In this document: positions 53,041 through 62,535 of the stretch, one piece after another
Numbering within the stretch: position 1 is the stretch's first letter
Layout: each line of letters starts with the position of its first letter
Source: Microcella humidisoli
GTDB taxonomy: Bacteria; Actinomycetota; Actinomycetes; Actinomycetales; Microbacteriaceae
Reading direction: 5' to 3'
DNA: 64,000 bases
Assembly (NCBI RefSeq): GCF_024362325.1
Contig: NZ_CP101497.1
Span: 496,001-560,000, forward strand
Notes under the pieces: model-generated
Database searches by the model: none
The model's input: only the letters and a program-made list of their open reading frames with translations
Told to the model about the DNA's origin: nothing
Translations under genes and position numbers: made by a program

Positions 53041-53376
53041 GTGACCCGCACCACACCCCCCTCCGCCGACGAACCCCGACTGGGCCCGCTCGGCTGGCTC
53101 TCGGCGTTCGCCCGAGCGCTCGTCGCGCTGCCCTCCTTTCGGCGCCACATGACGCTCGTCGAGGCCTCGCTCAACCGCCAGGTGCGCGCACTCGAGGTGC
53201 GCATGGACGAGCTCGAGCGCCTCGCGCTCACGGGCGGCTCGGCGCGACCGGGCACCCTCACCGCCGACGCGCACGACGAGTCGACGGGCGAGCTCGGCTC
53301 GGTGGCCGTCTCACTGCGCGAGCTCGGGCGGCGCCTGAGCGCCATCGAGGGCGAGCAGACGCCCCCCGGGCGCTGA
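53041..53376 (+). CDS. Small helical protein between glycosyltransferase genes
   Basis: A 111-residue protein of unknown family. LGPLGWLSAFARALVALP is amphipathic and could lie on the membrane, followed by a coiled coil (VEASLNRQVRALEVRMDELERL) and an acidic linker. GTG 53041 has gaggaag about twelve bases upstream. It resembles the protein at 36728 in plan, and both directly precede a glycosyltransferase. Confidence 0.65.
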   Translation: MTRTTPPSADEPRLGPLGWLSAFARALVALPSFRRHMTLVEASLNRQVRALEVRMDELERLALTGGSARPGTLTADAHDESTGELGSVAVSLRELGRRLSAIEGEQTPPGR

Positions 53377-53381
53377 TCGCG

Positions 53382-54629
53382 ATGAGCGCCCCCCGGGTCT
53401 CGATCGTCATCAACACGCTCAACCGCGCCGAGTCGCTCGGCACGACGCTCGAAGCGCTGCAGTGGATCGCCTACGCGGGCGAGTTCGAGGTCGTCGTCGT
53501 CAACGGCCCGTCAACCGACTCCACCGAGGCCCTTCTGGCGCCGTGGTCTGACCGCGTCGTGCTCGAGCGGTGCCCGGTGGCCAACCTGAGCGTCTCGCGC
53601 AACATCGGAATCGCCGCGTCGAGCGGCGAGATCGTGGCCTTCATCGACGACGACGCGGTGCCCGAGCCCGAGTGGCTGGGGCAGCTCGTCGCCGCCTTCG
53701 ACGATCCGCTGGTCGGCGCTGCCGGGGGCTACGTGCTCGACCACACGGGAGTCGCCTACCAGAGCACCTACGCCCTGTTCACGCGCCTCGGCGACCCCGT
53801 GGCATCGCCCGGCAGAGCGAGTCCCGAGCGGGTCTTCCCCTACAGCTTCACGTTCCCCCACCTCATCGGCACCAACATGGCGTTCCGCCGCACGGCGCTC
53901 GACGACGTCGGAGGCTTCGACGAGCAGTACGAGTACTACCTGGATGACACCGACCTCGTGGTGCGCATCATCGACCGGGGCTACGACGTTCGGCAGGTGT
54001 CGGGCGCGCACCTGCACCACCGGTTCGCGCCGAGCACGATCCGCGACCACCGCCGCGTCGCCCGGCACCGCTACCCCGTGGTCAAGAATCACGCCTACTT
54101 CGCGCTGCGGCACGGTCTCGCGTTCTACGACGAGCGCACGATCATCGAGGAGCAGCGGGCCTTCGCCCACATGCACCAGGTCGAGATGGTGCAGGCGGTC
54201 GCCGACGGGCTCATCGACCGCGACGACCTCGACCGGTTTCTGCAGTACCGCGACGAGGCGGTCGACACCGGGCTGCGCGCGGCGCGCGCTGTCAGACCGA
54301 CCGCCCACCGCGGGCAACTACCGCGCGGCGCGCGGGGGTCGATGTTCCGCCGGTTCCCCACCATCGTCGAGGGGCCGGAGATCGTGCGGCGCGTCCTCGT
54401 CGCCGGGCCCGGCGCCGCGAGCATCGCCGCCGCCCGCGAGCGCGGCCGCGCGCTCGCGGCCGAGGGCCAGATCGTGCATCTCATCGCCCCGACCCCGCAC
54501 CGCGACCACATCGACTTCGACCACGGGGTCTGGATCAGCGCGGTCGACGTCTCGACGTCGCCCTGGCGGGCGGCGCGCGCGCGCGGCGCCCGCCGCCTCA
54601 CCGAACGGTTCGCGTCGACCTCCGCCTGA
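53382..54629 (+). CDS. GT2 family glycosyltransferase
   Basis: A 415-residue GT-A enzyme. It begins VSIVINTLNRAESLGTTLEAL, with VVVVNGPSTDST, the SVSRNIGIAASSGEIVAF nucleotide site, the metal-binding FIDDDAVPEP, and the acceptor-site GTNMAFRRTALDDVGGFDE. A C-terminal region of about 130 residues includes a Rossmann-like strand (VEGPEIVRRVLVAGPG). ATG 53382 lies five bases after the small upstream gene. The donor is not identifiable. Confidence 0.88.
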   Translation: MSAPRVSIVINTLNRAESLGTTLEALQWIAYAGEFEVVVVNGPSTDSTEALLAPWSDRVVLERCPVANLSVSRNIGIAASSGEIVAFIDDDAVPEPEWLGQLVAAFDDPLVGAAGGYVLDHTGVAYQSTYALFTRLGDPVASPGRASPERVFPYSFTFPHLIGTNMAFRRTALDDVGGFDEQYEYYLDDTDLVVRIIDRGYDVRQVSGAHLHHRFAPSTIRDHRRVARHRYPVVKNHAYFALRHGLAFYDERTIIEEQRAFAHMHQVEMVQAVADGLIDRDDLDRFLQYRDEAVDTGLRAARAVRPTAHRGQLPRGARGSMFRRFPTIVEGPEIVRRVLVAGPGAASIAAARERGRALAAEGQIVHLIAPTPHRDHIDFDHGVWISAVDVSTSPWRAARARGARRLTERFASTSA

Positions 54630-54671
54630 CGCTCGCCGCCGCACGGCAGCCGTCGCGAGACGGCGACCGGC

Positions 54672-56756
54672 TCAGCGCACGCACTCCGCATCGACAGCGT
54701 CGGCGGCCTCGACGATCCAGACGTCGACCGTGAACGCGACCTCTTGCCATCCCGCTCCGGGGGGCTGGCTCAGCAGAGACATCGACCCCGAGACGGTCTC
54801 GTCGAGGCGCACGCTCACGCTCGGGTCGTCGATCCGAGCGCCGAGCCCCGCGCCGCCGTTGCGGACCTCGTGCACGAGGATGCGGCCGGTGGGCGAGCAG
54901 GCGAGCGACGACTCGACCGCGGCGAGATCGAGCACCTCGTCGCGACCGAAGTTGTCGCGGCCAGCGAGCCGCAGCACCTCGAAGCCGTACGAGATCTGCA
55001 TCGGACGCGCGAAGGCCATCCAGGTGTTCGGGAAGAAGAAGCCCGGAACCGTGGCGGTCGAGGTCGATGCCCACACCACGGGAACCTGCTCGCGCTCGAC
55101 CGAGGCGTTGAGGTCGACCTGCAGCTCGTAAGCGCCCCGCATGTAGCTGTCGGCGAGCATGAGCCGCAGATTCTGCTGCTGCGGCAGCGCGACGAGCACC
55201 ATGGCGAGCGCTCCGACGCCCAGCAGCGCCGGTGCCGTGAGCAGCGCCTCGGGAACCCGGCGCCGCAGGTTCTCGGCGGCCGCGAACCGGCGCCGCACGA
55301 GCTCGAGCCCGATGCCGAGCAGCAGCAGCAGCGCGGGAAGGATCTCGCTGACCGCGTAGCGATCCCAGTACAAGAAGAACGAGTGGTCAGACAGCAGCCC
55401 GAGACGCACGGTCTGCAGCCCGTAGAACATCGTGATCGTCGTGCCGAGCATGAGCACGGTCGCCACGAGCGCCGCATCGTCAGACGAGCGCGTGGCGGCG
55501 ACGATCGTGACGATGCCGATGATGACGAGCACGAGGCCCAGGCGCAGCGCGATGGTCCACAGCGACGTGCCGCCGATCGCGGTCGCGATGACCCCCGCCG
55601 TCAGCACGGCCGCGACGACGATGCCGAGAATGCCCGGGATGCGCGTGGCGCGGCTCTCGACGACGGGTCGACGAGCGAACAGCACGGCCGCGAGCACCGC
55701 GGCCGCGCAGACCACGACGAGCACCGCCGCGGTCGTGGCGGTCGCATCGAAGAGTCCGAGTCGGCCGCCGACGAGCGACATCACCGCGTCGGGAAGCAGG
55801 TTCGTGAGCTGGGTCTCGACGTAGTAGCGCCGGATCTCGGTGATGCCGTACCAGAAGCCGAGCACGGCGGCCACGAGGTTGCCCGCGACGAGCATCCACA
55901 CCGATCGGCGCATCGCGCGGAAGTCGGGAACGACGAACGAGCAGATGGCGAGGGCGATGAGCGGCACGAGCAGCAGAGGCCCTGTGCCGCGCAAGAGGCC
56001 GAGCGCGACCATCGCGAGCGCATTGAGCAGCACGGGCCCGATCGGGCGCGGCGACCGCAGTGCCGTGTAGGCCGTGAGCACCCAGATGACGAAGAGGGGC
56101 GCGTTGAGCGTCTCGCTGCTGGGGAAGGTCGAATACCAGATGGCGTGCACGTGCACGGCGACGACGCCCGAGACGGCGAGCACGATCCAGCGGTTGATGC
56201 CCATGCGCTGCAGCGTGCGTGCGATCGCGATCGCGAGCACGAGGCCCGAGACCGCCAGCCCCGAGGCGACGTGCTCGAAGCCGAACACGGCGCTGTTGAG
56301 GCCGAGATAGGCCGGCAGCAACGGGGGCCACGACGACGAGAGCTCGCCCGTGCGCGCGAACTGGTTCGCCCAGTTGATGTAGGCACCCATGTCGCCGAGC
56401 CAGGGCAAGAAATTGACCGAATCGACGCGCGGCACGACCGTGACGACGGCCACCACGGCGGCGCCGCCCCAGAACCAGCGGCTGCGGCGATCGAGAGCGA
56501 GACGGGGCGGCAGTGCGCGCCGGCGCACGGCGAGCACGACGAGAACGACCCAGCCGGCGGCGAGCAGCGCGAGGGGCACCGCGCCCCACCAGGCGAAGAC
56601 GGTCGGCAGCAGCATGAGCACGAGGTAGCCGAACACGGCGGCATCGGCCGAGAGCGCGCCCCAGCCCTCGTGGCGCTCGCGCGCGAGCACCGCGATGGGC
56701 GCGCCGAGCACGACGCACGCGAGCATCGTCAGGGCGATGATGCCGAGCACGGTCAT
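54672..56756 (-). CDS. Polytopic GT-C-like membrane glycosyltransferase
   Basis: A 694-residue membrane protein with about thirteen helices. The first large loop carries NFLPWLGDMGAYINWANQFA, an acidic motif of the kind placed at the catalytic site of GT-C enzymes that use lipid-phosphate sugars, followed by SSSWPPLLPAYLGLNSAVFG. The C-terminal 170 residues are extracytoplasmic. I cannot name the family with confidence. It is the last of four genes joined by ATGA overlaps, after the pyruvyltransferase. Confidence 0.75.
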   Translation of the reverse strand: MTVLGIIALTMLACVVLGAPIAVLARERHEGWGALSADAAVFGYLVLMLLPTVFAWWGAVPLALLAAGWVVLVVLAVRRRALPPRLALDRRSRWFWGGAAVVAVVTVVPRVDSVNFLPWLGDMGAYINWANQFARTGELSSSWPPLLPAYLGLNSAVFGFEHVASGLAVSGLVLAIAIARTLQRMGINRWIVLAVSGVVAVHVHAIWYSTFPSSETLNAPLFVIWVLTAYTALRSPRPIGPVLLNALAMVALGLLRGTGPLLLVPLIALAICSFVVPDFRAMRRSVWMLVAGNLVAAVLGFWYGITEIRRYYVETQLTNLLPDAVMSLVGGRLGLFDATATTAAVLVVVCAAAVLAAVLFARRPVVESRATRIPGILGIVVAAVLTAGVIATAIGGTSLWTIALRLGLVLVIIGIVTIVAATRSSDDAALVATVLMLGTTITMFYGLQTVRLGLLSDHSFFLYWDRYAVSEILPALLLLLGIGLELVRRRFAAAENLRRRVPEALLTAPALLGVGALAMVLVALPQQQNLRLMLADSYMRGAYELQVDLNASVEREQVPVVWASTSTATVPGFFFPNTWMAFARPMQISYGFEVLRLAGRDNFGRDEVLDLAAVESSLACSPTGRILVHEVRNGGAGLGARIDDPSVSVRLDETVSGSMSLLSQPPGAGWQEVAFTVDVWIVEAADAVDAECVR

Positions 56757-58012
56757 GCGCGCGCCCCCGTGGACTCGTTCACGATCGCGGCGATGAGATC
56801 GGCTTGCGCGACCGAGGTCGCCTTGACGGTCGGCAGGTTGCTGCGCAGCTTCTCGCGCACCGTCGACTCGGCCTGCACGAGCGCGTCGAACCGCTCGAGC
56901 AGGAACGCCGGTTCGAGCTTGTCATGCCCGAACGCCCACTCGTCGAGCTGGAACATCTCGAGCACCTCTTGGTACTTGTGGCTCCAGCCGATCACGAGGG
57001 TCGGCACCGACATCGCGAGCGACGACACCATGGCGTGAAAACGGCTCGCCACGAAGTAGTCGCAGCGGCCGATGAGGTACCGCAGCGTCTGCGACGAGAG
57101 CTCGCGGTCGATGAAGAGAACGCCATCGCGGCGCTCGAGCCGCTCGAAGATGCGCGTGCAGAGGGGCAGGTCGTTGTTGTGGGTCTTGTCGGTGCCGGTG
57201 CGCACGCTGTGCGGGAACAGCACGACCCGCCGGCCCGAGGCGGTCATGGCGTCGATGAAGCCCGCGACCTCGGCGACGTAGTCGGCACCCCGCGCCTCGA
57301 CCTTCTTCTGCAGCACGACGCTCGGAGAGATGCCGACGACGACGGCATCGGTGTCGAAGAAGCCGAGGTCGAAGTGCGCGGCGGCCGACGCCTGCTCGGT
57401 GCCGTCGAGCTCGAGCGAGAAGGCGTAGTCCGCGCCGGCGAAGAGGTTGGTGAGGCCCAGCTGCTCGGCGAACTCGTGCGTGATGCGCCCGCGCGTCACG
57501 AGCGTGTGTACGCGGGGGAGGAACCGCCGAGCCGCCCACCGGTTGACGGAGTTGCGGAACGGCCCGACCGCCTGCGCGCACTTGAAGACGGGGGTCTTCA
57601 CCATGAGCGCCGGCAGGATCGACGCCACGTTGTAGAGCAAGAACTTCTCGCGCCCATCGGTGAACGTGATGCCGCCCTGGTCGAGCAGCACCTGCGAGCT
57701 CGCGAGCGCACCGATCGCGCGCGAGCGCGAGCGCAGCATCGGGCGCAGGAACGGCAGCACGCGGTACAGCAGCGCCAGGGTGTTGATCGTCACGCCCAGT
57801 TGGCGCGGGCGCGCGTCGATGATGTCGAGCGACTCGTACTCGTTCTGAGCCCGGTCTTCGGCCGGGTACATGCTGAAGAGCGTGAACCGCACGCCGGGGA
57901 TGCGCTCGCTGAGCGTCGCGATCGAGCTCTCGAGCATCGCCGACGCGCCCTTGTTGCCAGAGAGCGCCGAGCCGATGATCGCGATGCGGGGGGCGGGGGC
58001 GGTGGTGGTCAT
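56753..58012 (-). CDS. Polysaccharide pyruvyl transferase family protein (second copy)
   Basis: A 419-residue CsaB-type homologue. Visible blocks are IAIIGSALSGNKGASAMLES, LLDQGGITFTDGREKFLLY, VFKCAQAVGPFRN and the arginine-histidine pair VASRFHAMVSSLAMSVPTLV. The C-terminal domain resembles other pyruvyltransferases. It differs from the copy at 39713 in lacking the SWRITAPLR tail. ATGA overlaps join it to the flippase-like gene upstream and the GT-C-like gene downstream. Confidence 0.85.
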   Translation of the reverse strand: MTTTAPAPRIAIIGSALSGNKGASAMLESSIATLSERIPGVRFTLFSMYPAEDRAQNEYESLDIIDARPRQLGVTINTLALLYRVLPFLRPMLRSRSRAIGALASSQVLLDQGGITFTDGREKFLLYNVASILPALMVKTPVFKCAQAVGPFRNSVNRWAARRFLPRVHTLVTRGRITHEFAEQLGLTNLFAGADYAFSLELDGTEQASAAAHFDLGFFDTDAVVVGISPSVVLQKKVEARGADYVAEVAGFIDAMTASGRRVVLFPHSVRTGTDKTHNNDLPLCTRIFERLERRDGVLFIDRELSSQTLRYLIGRCDYFVASRFHAMVSSLAMSVPTLVIGWSHKYQEVLEMFQLDEWAFGHDKLEPAFLLERFDALVQAESTVREKLRSNLPTVKATSVAQADLIAAIVNESTGARA

Positions 58013-58977
58013 GCGGTGGGTTCCTTACGGGGCAGGATGCGGAGCAGAGCGTAGAGCAGGGCGAGAACGGCATCGGCGATGGTGCTGAGCAAGCGGGCGA
58101 GCAACGAGATCAGCACGGCGTCGGCGGCCGAGTACCCGGCCGCCACCAGGCAGGCGAACAGCACCGCCTCGCGCACCCCGAGCCCGCTCGGCACGAAGAA
58201 GGCCAGGATACCGAGGGCGCCCGCGAGGGCGTAGGCCGCACCGATGAGCAGCCAGTCGGTCGCGGGCACCGCGGTGATCGACGCGGCGACGAGAACGATG
58301 CCGACGCCGTTGATGATGCGCGGCACGGTGAATCCCGCCAGCAGCGCCGCCGTGCGGCGCGTCGGCAAGAAGTACTCGACCGGCAGGGGCTGCTTGGTCA
58401 GCCGCCGGGTGGCCAGGTCGAGCAGGCGGCGGAAGATGCGCCGGTCGAGCACGGCGATGAGCGGCACCAGGGCCACGCCCACGACGATCGCCGTCGCGAC
58501 GTTGCCCGCGAGCACGCCGACCCCCACCGACAGCGCGATGATCACGAGGCTCGGCACGATCGACACGATCTGCAAGAAGACGTTCTCGTAGATGAAGCTG
58601 ATGAGGATCACCATGCGGCTGATGCCGCGGCGCCCTCCCCAGACGACCTTGTTCACGAGCGACCCGACCTGGCCGGGGATGTACTTGAGCAGCCACGAGG
58701 CGCTGTGCACCTCGACGGCGTCGCGAGCGGTGACGCGGGCATCCGGTGCCAGATCGGTCACGATGACGCCCCAGAGCAGGCCCGAGACGGGCACCGCGGC
58801 CGCGAAGACGACGACCGCGACCACCATGAGCAGGTTCGGCCGCAGATCGGCCTGCTGCACCTGCTCCCAGTTCTGGGCGAGCGCCAGCCAGAACAACCAG
58901 CCCACGGCCACGAGCACGACGGCCGTCAGGGCGTAGCGCAGGATCGTCCGCACGCGCGGCGACCGGGCCTCGCTCAT
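58009..58977 (-). CDS. Flippase-like membrane protein (lysylphosphatidylglycerol synthase TM family)
   Basis: A 322-residue protein with about eight helices of the UPF0104/LPG-synthase transmembrane type (AglD-, YbhN-like). Landmarks are EVHSASWLLKYIPGQVGSLV, with the conserved YIPG loop, and FFVPSGLGVREAVLFACL, with a P-x-G-x-G-x-RE motif. Members are often found with glycan genes and some assist lipid-linked sugar movement, but the activity is not established. It is coupled by ATGA to the nitroreductase upstream and the pyruvyltransferase downstream. Confidence 0.85.
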   Translation of the reverse strand: MSEARSPRVRTILRYALTAVVLVAVGWLFWLALAQNWEQVQQADLRPNLLMVVAVVVFAAAVPVSGLLWGVIVTDLAPDARVTARDAVEVHSASWLLKYIPGQVGSLVNKVVWGGRRGISRMVILISFIYENVFLQIVSIVPSLVIIALSVGVGVLAGNVATAIVVGVALVPLIAVLDRRIFRRLLDLATRRLTKQPLPVEYFLPTRRTAALLAGFTVPRIINGVGIVLVAASITAVPATDWLLIGAAYALAGALGILAFFVPSGLGVREAVLFACLVAAGYSAADAVLISLLARLLSTIADAVLALLYALLRILPRKEPTA

Positions 58978-60056
58978 CGCAGCACGTTGTACGAGCGGAA
59001 GGTGTCGAGCTCCTTCTTCTGCGAGTAGGGCACCATGCCCTCGGGGTGCGCGTAGCCCACGGCGATGAGCATGACGACGCGGTCAGAGACATCGAGCCCG
59101 AGGGTCTTCTGCATCTTCGCCTCGAGCGGCTCGAAGTCGGGCCAGTTGATGACGCTCGACGAGAGACCCAGGGTCTCGAGCGCGAACATGAACGACATCG
59201 CCGCGAGCGAGGAGTCGACGTAGATGGCGTGGCGGTCGCGCGGGCTGAAGTACGACTCGAGCTTGCCGACGACCACGACGACCGCGGGAACGTTGTGGGC
59301 GTATCCGGCAGCGCCGAACGGCAGCCCGACCACCGTCGAGACGGCGCTCGGCTCGTCGTAGACGCGGAACTCGTACGGCAGGCGGTTGCAGGCCGTGGGT
59401 GCCTGCCGCGCGACGAGCAGCGCCTGGTCGATCAGCTCTCGCTCGACCGGCCGCTGCTCGAACCAGCGCACCGACCGGCGCTGCATGGCGAGCTCGTGAA
59501 GCTCGTCGTAGGTGACGCCCGAGAGCTGCTTCTTGACGTAGGGCACCTTGCCGCTGGGCGCGGTCGGGGCGGGCATGGCCTCGAACCGTGCGCGAGCGGC
59601 ATCGACGATGGGGTGGCTGCCTGTGCTCACCCGGAAGTACTCGGTGAGCACGTCGTGCGCCCACTCCATCTCGGCGGTCTCCATGCCGTTCTGCTGCGAG
59701 GTGTACTGCGCCACCGCGGCCGCGTAGAACTCGACCGTCTCGCCGATGTAGTCGCGAGCGAAGACATCGCGGCGGGGGCGCATGATGATGCCCTTTTCGA
59801 GACGGTGGATGTTGCGCCGCAGCTCGACGTGCGTCGTGCGTGCCGTGCCCTTGTTGCGGTAGTAGTTGCGCCGACCCCGCAGCACGGCCGCCTGCTCGCG
59901 GTTGAAGGTGAGGAACCCGATCGTGAAGAACAGGTGCGTGAGGATGCGGCTGGAGCCGAAGGTCTCGAGGAACACGCGGTTCACGACCTCGTAGGTCCGA
60001 CGGATCCAGGTGATCGCCAGAAGCTGCTTGGCGATGCGCTTGAGTCTCTTGAGCAC
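58974..60056 (-). CDS. Nitroreductase-family protein with helical N-terminal extension
   Basis: A 360-residue FMN-dependent nitroreductase-fold protein. The first 160 residues are an extension with a hydrophobic N terminus (LAITWIRRTYEVVNRVF) and the block NIHRLEKGIIM, which recurs in nitroreductase homologues from glycan clusters. The flavin domain has RRSVRWFEQRPVERELIDQA, APTACNRLPYEFRVY and GLPFGAAGYAHNVPAVVVVV. GTG 60056 has ggagagatc directly upstream. It heads a four-gene coupled operon, so a redox step on a glycan or lipid carrier is inferred. Confidence 0.85.
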   Translation of the reverse strand: MLKRLKRIAKQLLAITWIRRTYEVVNRVFLETFGSSRILTHLFFTIGFLTFNREQAAVLRGRRNYYRNKGTARTTHVELRRNIHRLEKGIIMRPRRDVFARDYIGETVEFYAAAVAQYTSQQNGMETAEMEWAHDVLTEYFRVSTGSHPIVDAARARFEAMPAPTAPSGKVPYVKKQLSGVTYDELHELAMQRRSVRWFEQRPVERELIDQALLVARQAPTACNRLPYEFRVYDEPSAVSTVVGLPFGAAGYAHNVPAVVVVVGKLESYFSPRDRHAIYVDSSLAAMSFMFALETLGLSSSVINWPDFEPLEAKMQKTLGLDVSDRVVMLIAVGYAHPEGMVPYSQKKELDTFRSYNVLR

Positions 60057-60234
60057 GATCTCTCCGTACGAGCGGGGCTGCGCGTCGCGAATCGGCATCC
60101 GGACGCGGGACGCGCCGACGCGGCACAGCCTGGCCCAGTATACGCGGTGAAAGCGCGGGCCCGGAGGCGGCCGGCGACGGTGCGCGACAGCCTCGCGCGA
60201 GGGGCGATGGGCCCCGGGTGACGGGGGCGTTCGG

Positions 60235-60240
60235 TAGCGT
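60235..60240 (+). promoter_or_regulatory. Candidate -10 element for the secreted beta-propeller-like gene
   Basis: TAGCGT lies 50 bases upstream of ATG 60291 and 17 bases before the alternative ATG 60258. Confidence 0.4.
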
Positions 60241-60290
60241 GGAGACGAGCGCGGTCGATGCCCGCACCGATCGAAAGCAGTGCACGAACC

Positions 60291-61631
60291 ATGCCGTCCA
60301 CCCCCCTCGAGCGCCCGAGCGCCGCCGCGCGCCGAGCCGCCGTCATGACGCGCGGGCGAGCGGGCGTGGCCCTCGCGGCGGCCCTCGCCCTCACGGCGGG
60401 CCTGCTGGCGATGGCAGACGCGCGCCCTGCCGAGGCCGCGCGGCACCCGGCCTGCGCGATCGTGCCGGATGGCATCTACTCGAGCTGGGTCAACCCGCTC
60501 GCCGCGGCCGACGGCGGGTACTGGTGGATCGGCTCGATCTCGCGCGACGGCACGAACGCCGTGAGCCGCGTCGACTGCGCGACGGGCGTCGTCGACCGCG
60601 TTGCGCTCGGCGGGCCCGAGCGCGCTGACGACCACAACGCGACGGCCATCGCGATCGACCCCGACGAGCCGCAGCTGCTCGCCGTCTACTCGACCCACGC
60701 GGCGCGCACCCACGCCCGCTTTCGATGGGTCGACCGGCAGACCCTCGTGGCGTCGGAGGAGCAACGCATCGAGTTCGGGGCGCCGACGACCTACGCGCAG
60801 CTGCTGCAGACCGACGACACCCTCACGCTCATCGTGCGCGCGGGGCAGAACTGGAAGTACGTGCGCTCGACCGACTGGGGCGCGACGTGGAGCGAACCGG
60901 CGACCCTCACGAGCGGCGAGACGGTGCGGGGCATGTACCTGCTCGCCCGCCCGGGCCACGCCGACGACCGCCACCTCGTCTCGCTCGCCCACTACGCGCA
61001 TCCCACCGCACCGGATTGGCGCTCGGTCGGTACGGCCACCCTCGACCTGAGCACCGGTGAGATCGCCCTCGTCGACGGCACCGTCATCGGCTCGCTCGAC
61101 GAGCCGGGCGGCCCCGCGCTGCTGCCGGGCGAGTTCGACCAGGTCGTCGTGCCGACCGGCACGACCCGGGTGAGACTGCACGACGTGGGCAGGGTCAACG
61201 GCGCCCCGGCCGTGGTCTACGCGGCGTGGAAGGGCACCGACACCGCCCACTACCGGTACAAGATCTGGAACGGATCGCGCTGGACCTCGGGCACGTGGGG
61301 TCAGCTGACCGGGCGCCCCTTCGGCTACACGTACGCCACGCGATATGTGGGGGGTGCGGCGTTCATCGATGGCGGGCTCATCACCTCGCGGCAGACCCCG
61401 ACGACCTCGACCTCGGGGTCGTGGACCATCACCTACTGGCGCTGCACCTGGGGTGCCGGGTGCCGGGCGACGAGCACCTTCACCACGACGCGCAGCGCCG
61501 GCCGCATGGTGCGCCCCTATGTGGTCTACAGCGATACCGAGCGGCTCGTGATGATCCAACAGATGAGCCGGTACGCCTGGTTCACCGACTACCGCGCCGA
61601 CCTGCTGGTGCGCACGCGACCCGCGGGCTGA
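60291..61631 (+). CDS. Secreted BNR/sialidase-like repeat protein
   Basis: A 446-residue exported protein. The signal peptide is best read from an internal methionine at 60348 (MTRGRAGVALAAALALTAG), cleaved after AEA. The mature part has repeated strands with WYxxS-type turns, including YVRSTDWGATWSEPATLTSG, an Asp-box-like S-T-D-W-G-A-T-W sequence typical of BNR beta-propellers. Four cysteines could form two disulfides. The catalytic residues of a true sialidase are not apparent, so glycan binding is more likely than hydrolysis. Starts at 60258, 60291 or 60348 are all possible. Confidence 0.65.
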   Translation: MPSTPLERPSAAARRAAVMTRGRAGVALAAALALTAGLLAMADARPAEAARHPACAIVPDGIYSSWVNPLAAADGGYWWIGSISRDGTNAVSRVDCATGVVDRVALGGPERADDHNATAIAIDPDEPQLLAVYSTHAARTHARFRWVDRQTLVASEEQRIEFGAPTTYAQLLQTDDTLTLIVRAGQNWKYVRSTDWGATWSEPATLTSGETVRGMYLLARPGHADDRHLVSLAHYAHPTAPDWRSVGTATLDLSTGEIALVDGTVIGSLDEPGGPALLPGEFDQVVVPTGTTRVRLHDVGRVNGAPAVVYAAWKGTDTAHYRYKIWNGSRWTSGTWGQLTGRPFGYTYATRYVGGAAFIDGGLITSRQTPTTSTSGSWTITYWRCTWGAGCRATSTFTTTRSAGRMVRPYVVYSDTERLVMIQQMSRYAWFTDYRADLLVRTRPAG

Positions 61632-61662
61632 CGCGCGACACCTCGCCGCTGCCGCACCGGCC

Positions 61663-62535
61663 TCAGCCGCGCGGCAGACTCAGCAGCCGCTGCAGGTAGA
61701 GCCCGTAGCCGCTCTTGGCGAGCGGCTCGGCGAGCGCCGCGAGCTGCGTGTCATCGATCCAGCCGGCGCGCCAGGCGACCTCTTCGATGCAGCCGATCTT
61801 GAAGCCCTGACGGTCTTCGATCACGCGCACGTACTCCGAGGCCTGCATCATCGACTCGACCGTGCCCGTGTCGAGCCAGGCGGTGCCCCGGTCGAGCACC
61901 TGCACCTGTAGGCGCCCCTGCCGCAGGTAGTGCTCGTTGATGCTCGAGATCTCGAGCTCGCCGCGCGCGCTCGGCGTGATGCCGTGGGCTACCTCGACCA
62001 CGCCGGCGTCGTAGAAGTAGAGACCGGGTACGGCGAAGGCGCTGCGCGGGGTCGCGGGCTTCTCTTCGATCGCGATCGCGCGGCCCGTGGCATCGAACTC
62101 GACGACGCCGTAGTCGCTGGGGTTCGCCACCTGGTAGGCGAAGATGAGCCCGCCGTCGATCTCGCGGTACTGGCGCAACGCCGTGCCGAGGCCGGCACCG
62201 TGAAAGATGTTGTCGCCGAGCACGAGCGCGACACTGTCGTCGCCGATGAACCGCTCGCCGATGAGAAAGGCCTGGGCGAGGCCGTCGGGCGAGTGCTGCT
62301 CGGCGTACGACAAAACGATGCCGAGATCGGTGCCGTCGCCCAGCAGCTGCTCGAACTGCGCCCGGTACTCGGGGGTCGTGATGATCAGGATCTCGCGGAT
62401 GCCCGCCATCATGAGCGTCGACAGCGGGTAGTAGATCATGGGCTTGTCGAAGACCGGCATGAGCTGCTTCGAGATGCCCTTGGTGATCGGCCACAGCCGC
62501 GTGCCCGTGCCGCCCGCGAGGATGATGCCCTTCAT
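61663..62535 (-). CDS. rmlA: Glucose-1-phosphate thymidylyltransferase
   Basis: RmlA makes dTDP-glucose from glucose-1-phosphate and dTTP, the first step to dTDP-L-rhamnose. The 290-residue protein has the nucleotide-binding [18 protein letters not shown], the [16 protein letters not shown] block, [11 protein letters not shown] and [16 protein letters not shown]. Its ATG 62535 overlaps the rmlC stop (ATGA), so the two are coupled. Product feeds WbbL and possibly other rhamnosyltransferases here. Confidence 0.96.
   Translation of the reverse strand: MKGIILAGGTGTRLWPITKGISKQLMPVFDKPMIYYPLSTLMMAGIREILIITTPEYRAQFEQLLGDGTDLGIVLSYAEQHSPDGLAQAFLIGERFIGDDSVALVLGDNIFHGAGLGTALRQYREIDGGLIFAYQVANPSDYGVVEFDATGRAIAIEEKPATPRSAFAVPGLYFYDAGVVEVAHGITPSARGELEISSINEHYLRQGRLQVQVLDRGTAWLDTGTVESMMQASEYVRVIEDRQGFKIGCIEEVAWRAGWIDDTQLAALAEPLAKSGYGLYLQRLLSLPRG

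Noticed and set aside
54744..57038. 764-codon open frame antisense to the GT-C-like gene
   Set aside because: Typical Asp/Glu/His/Arg-rich shadow; the opposite frame has membrane helices and coupled neighbours.
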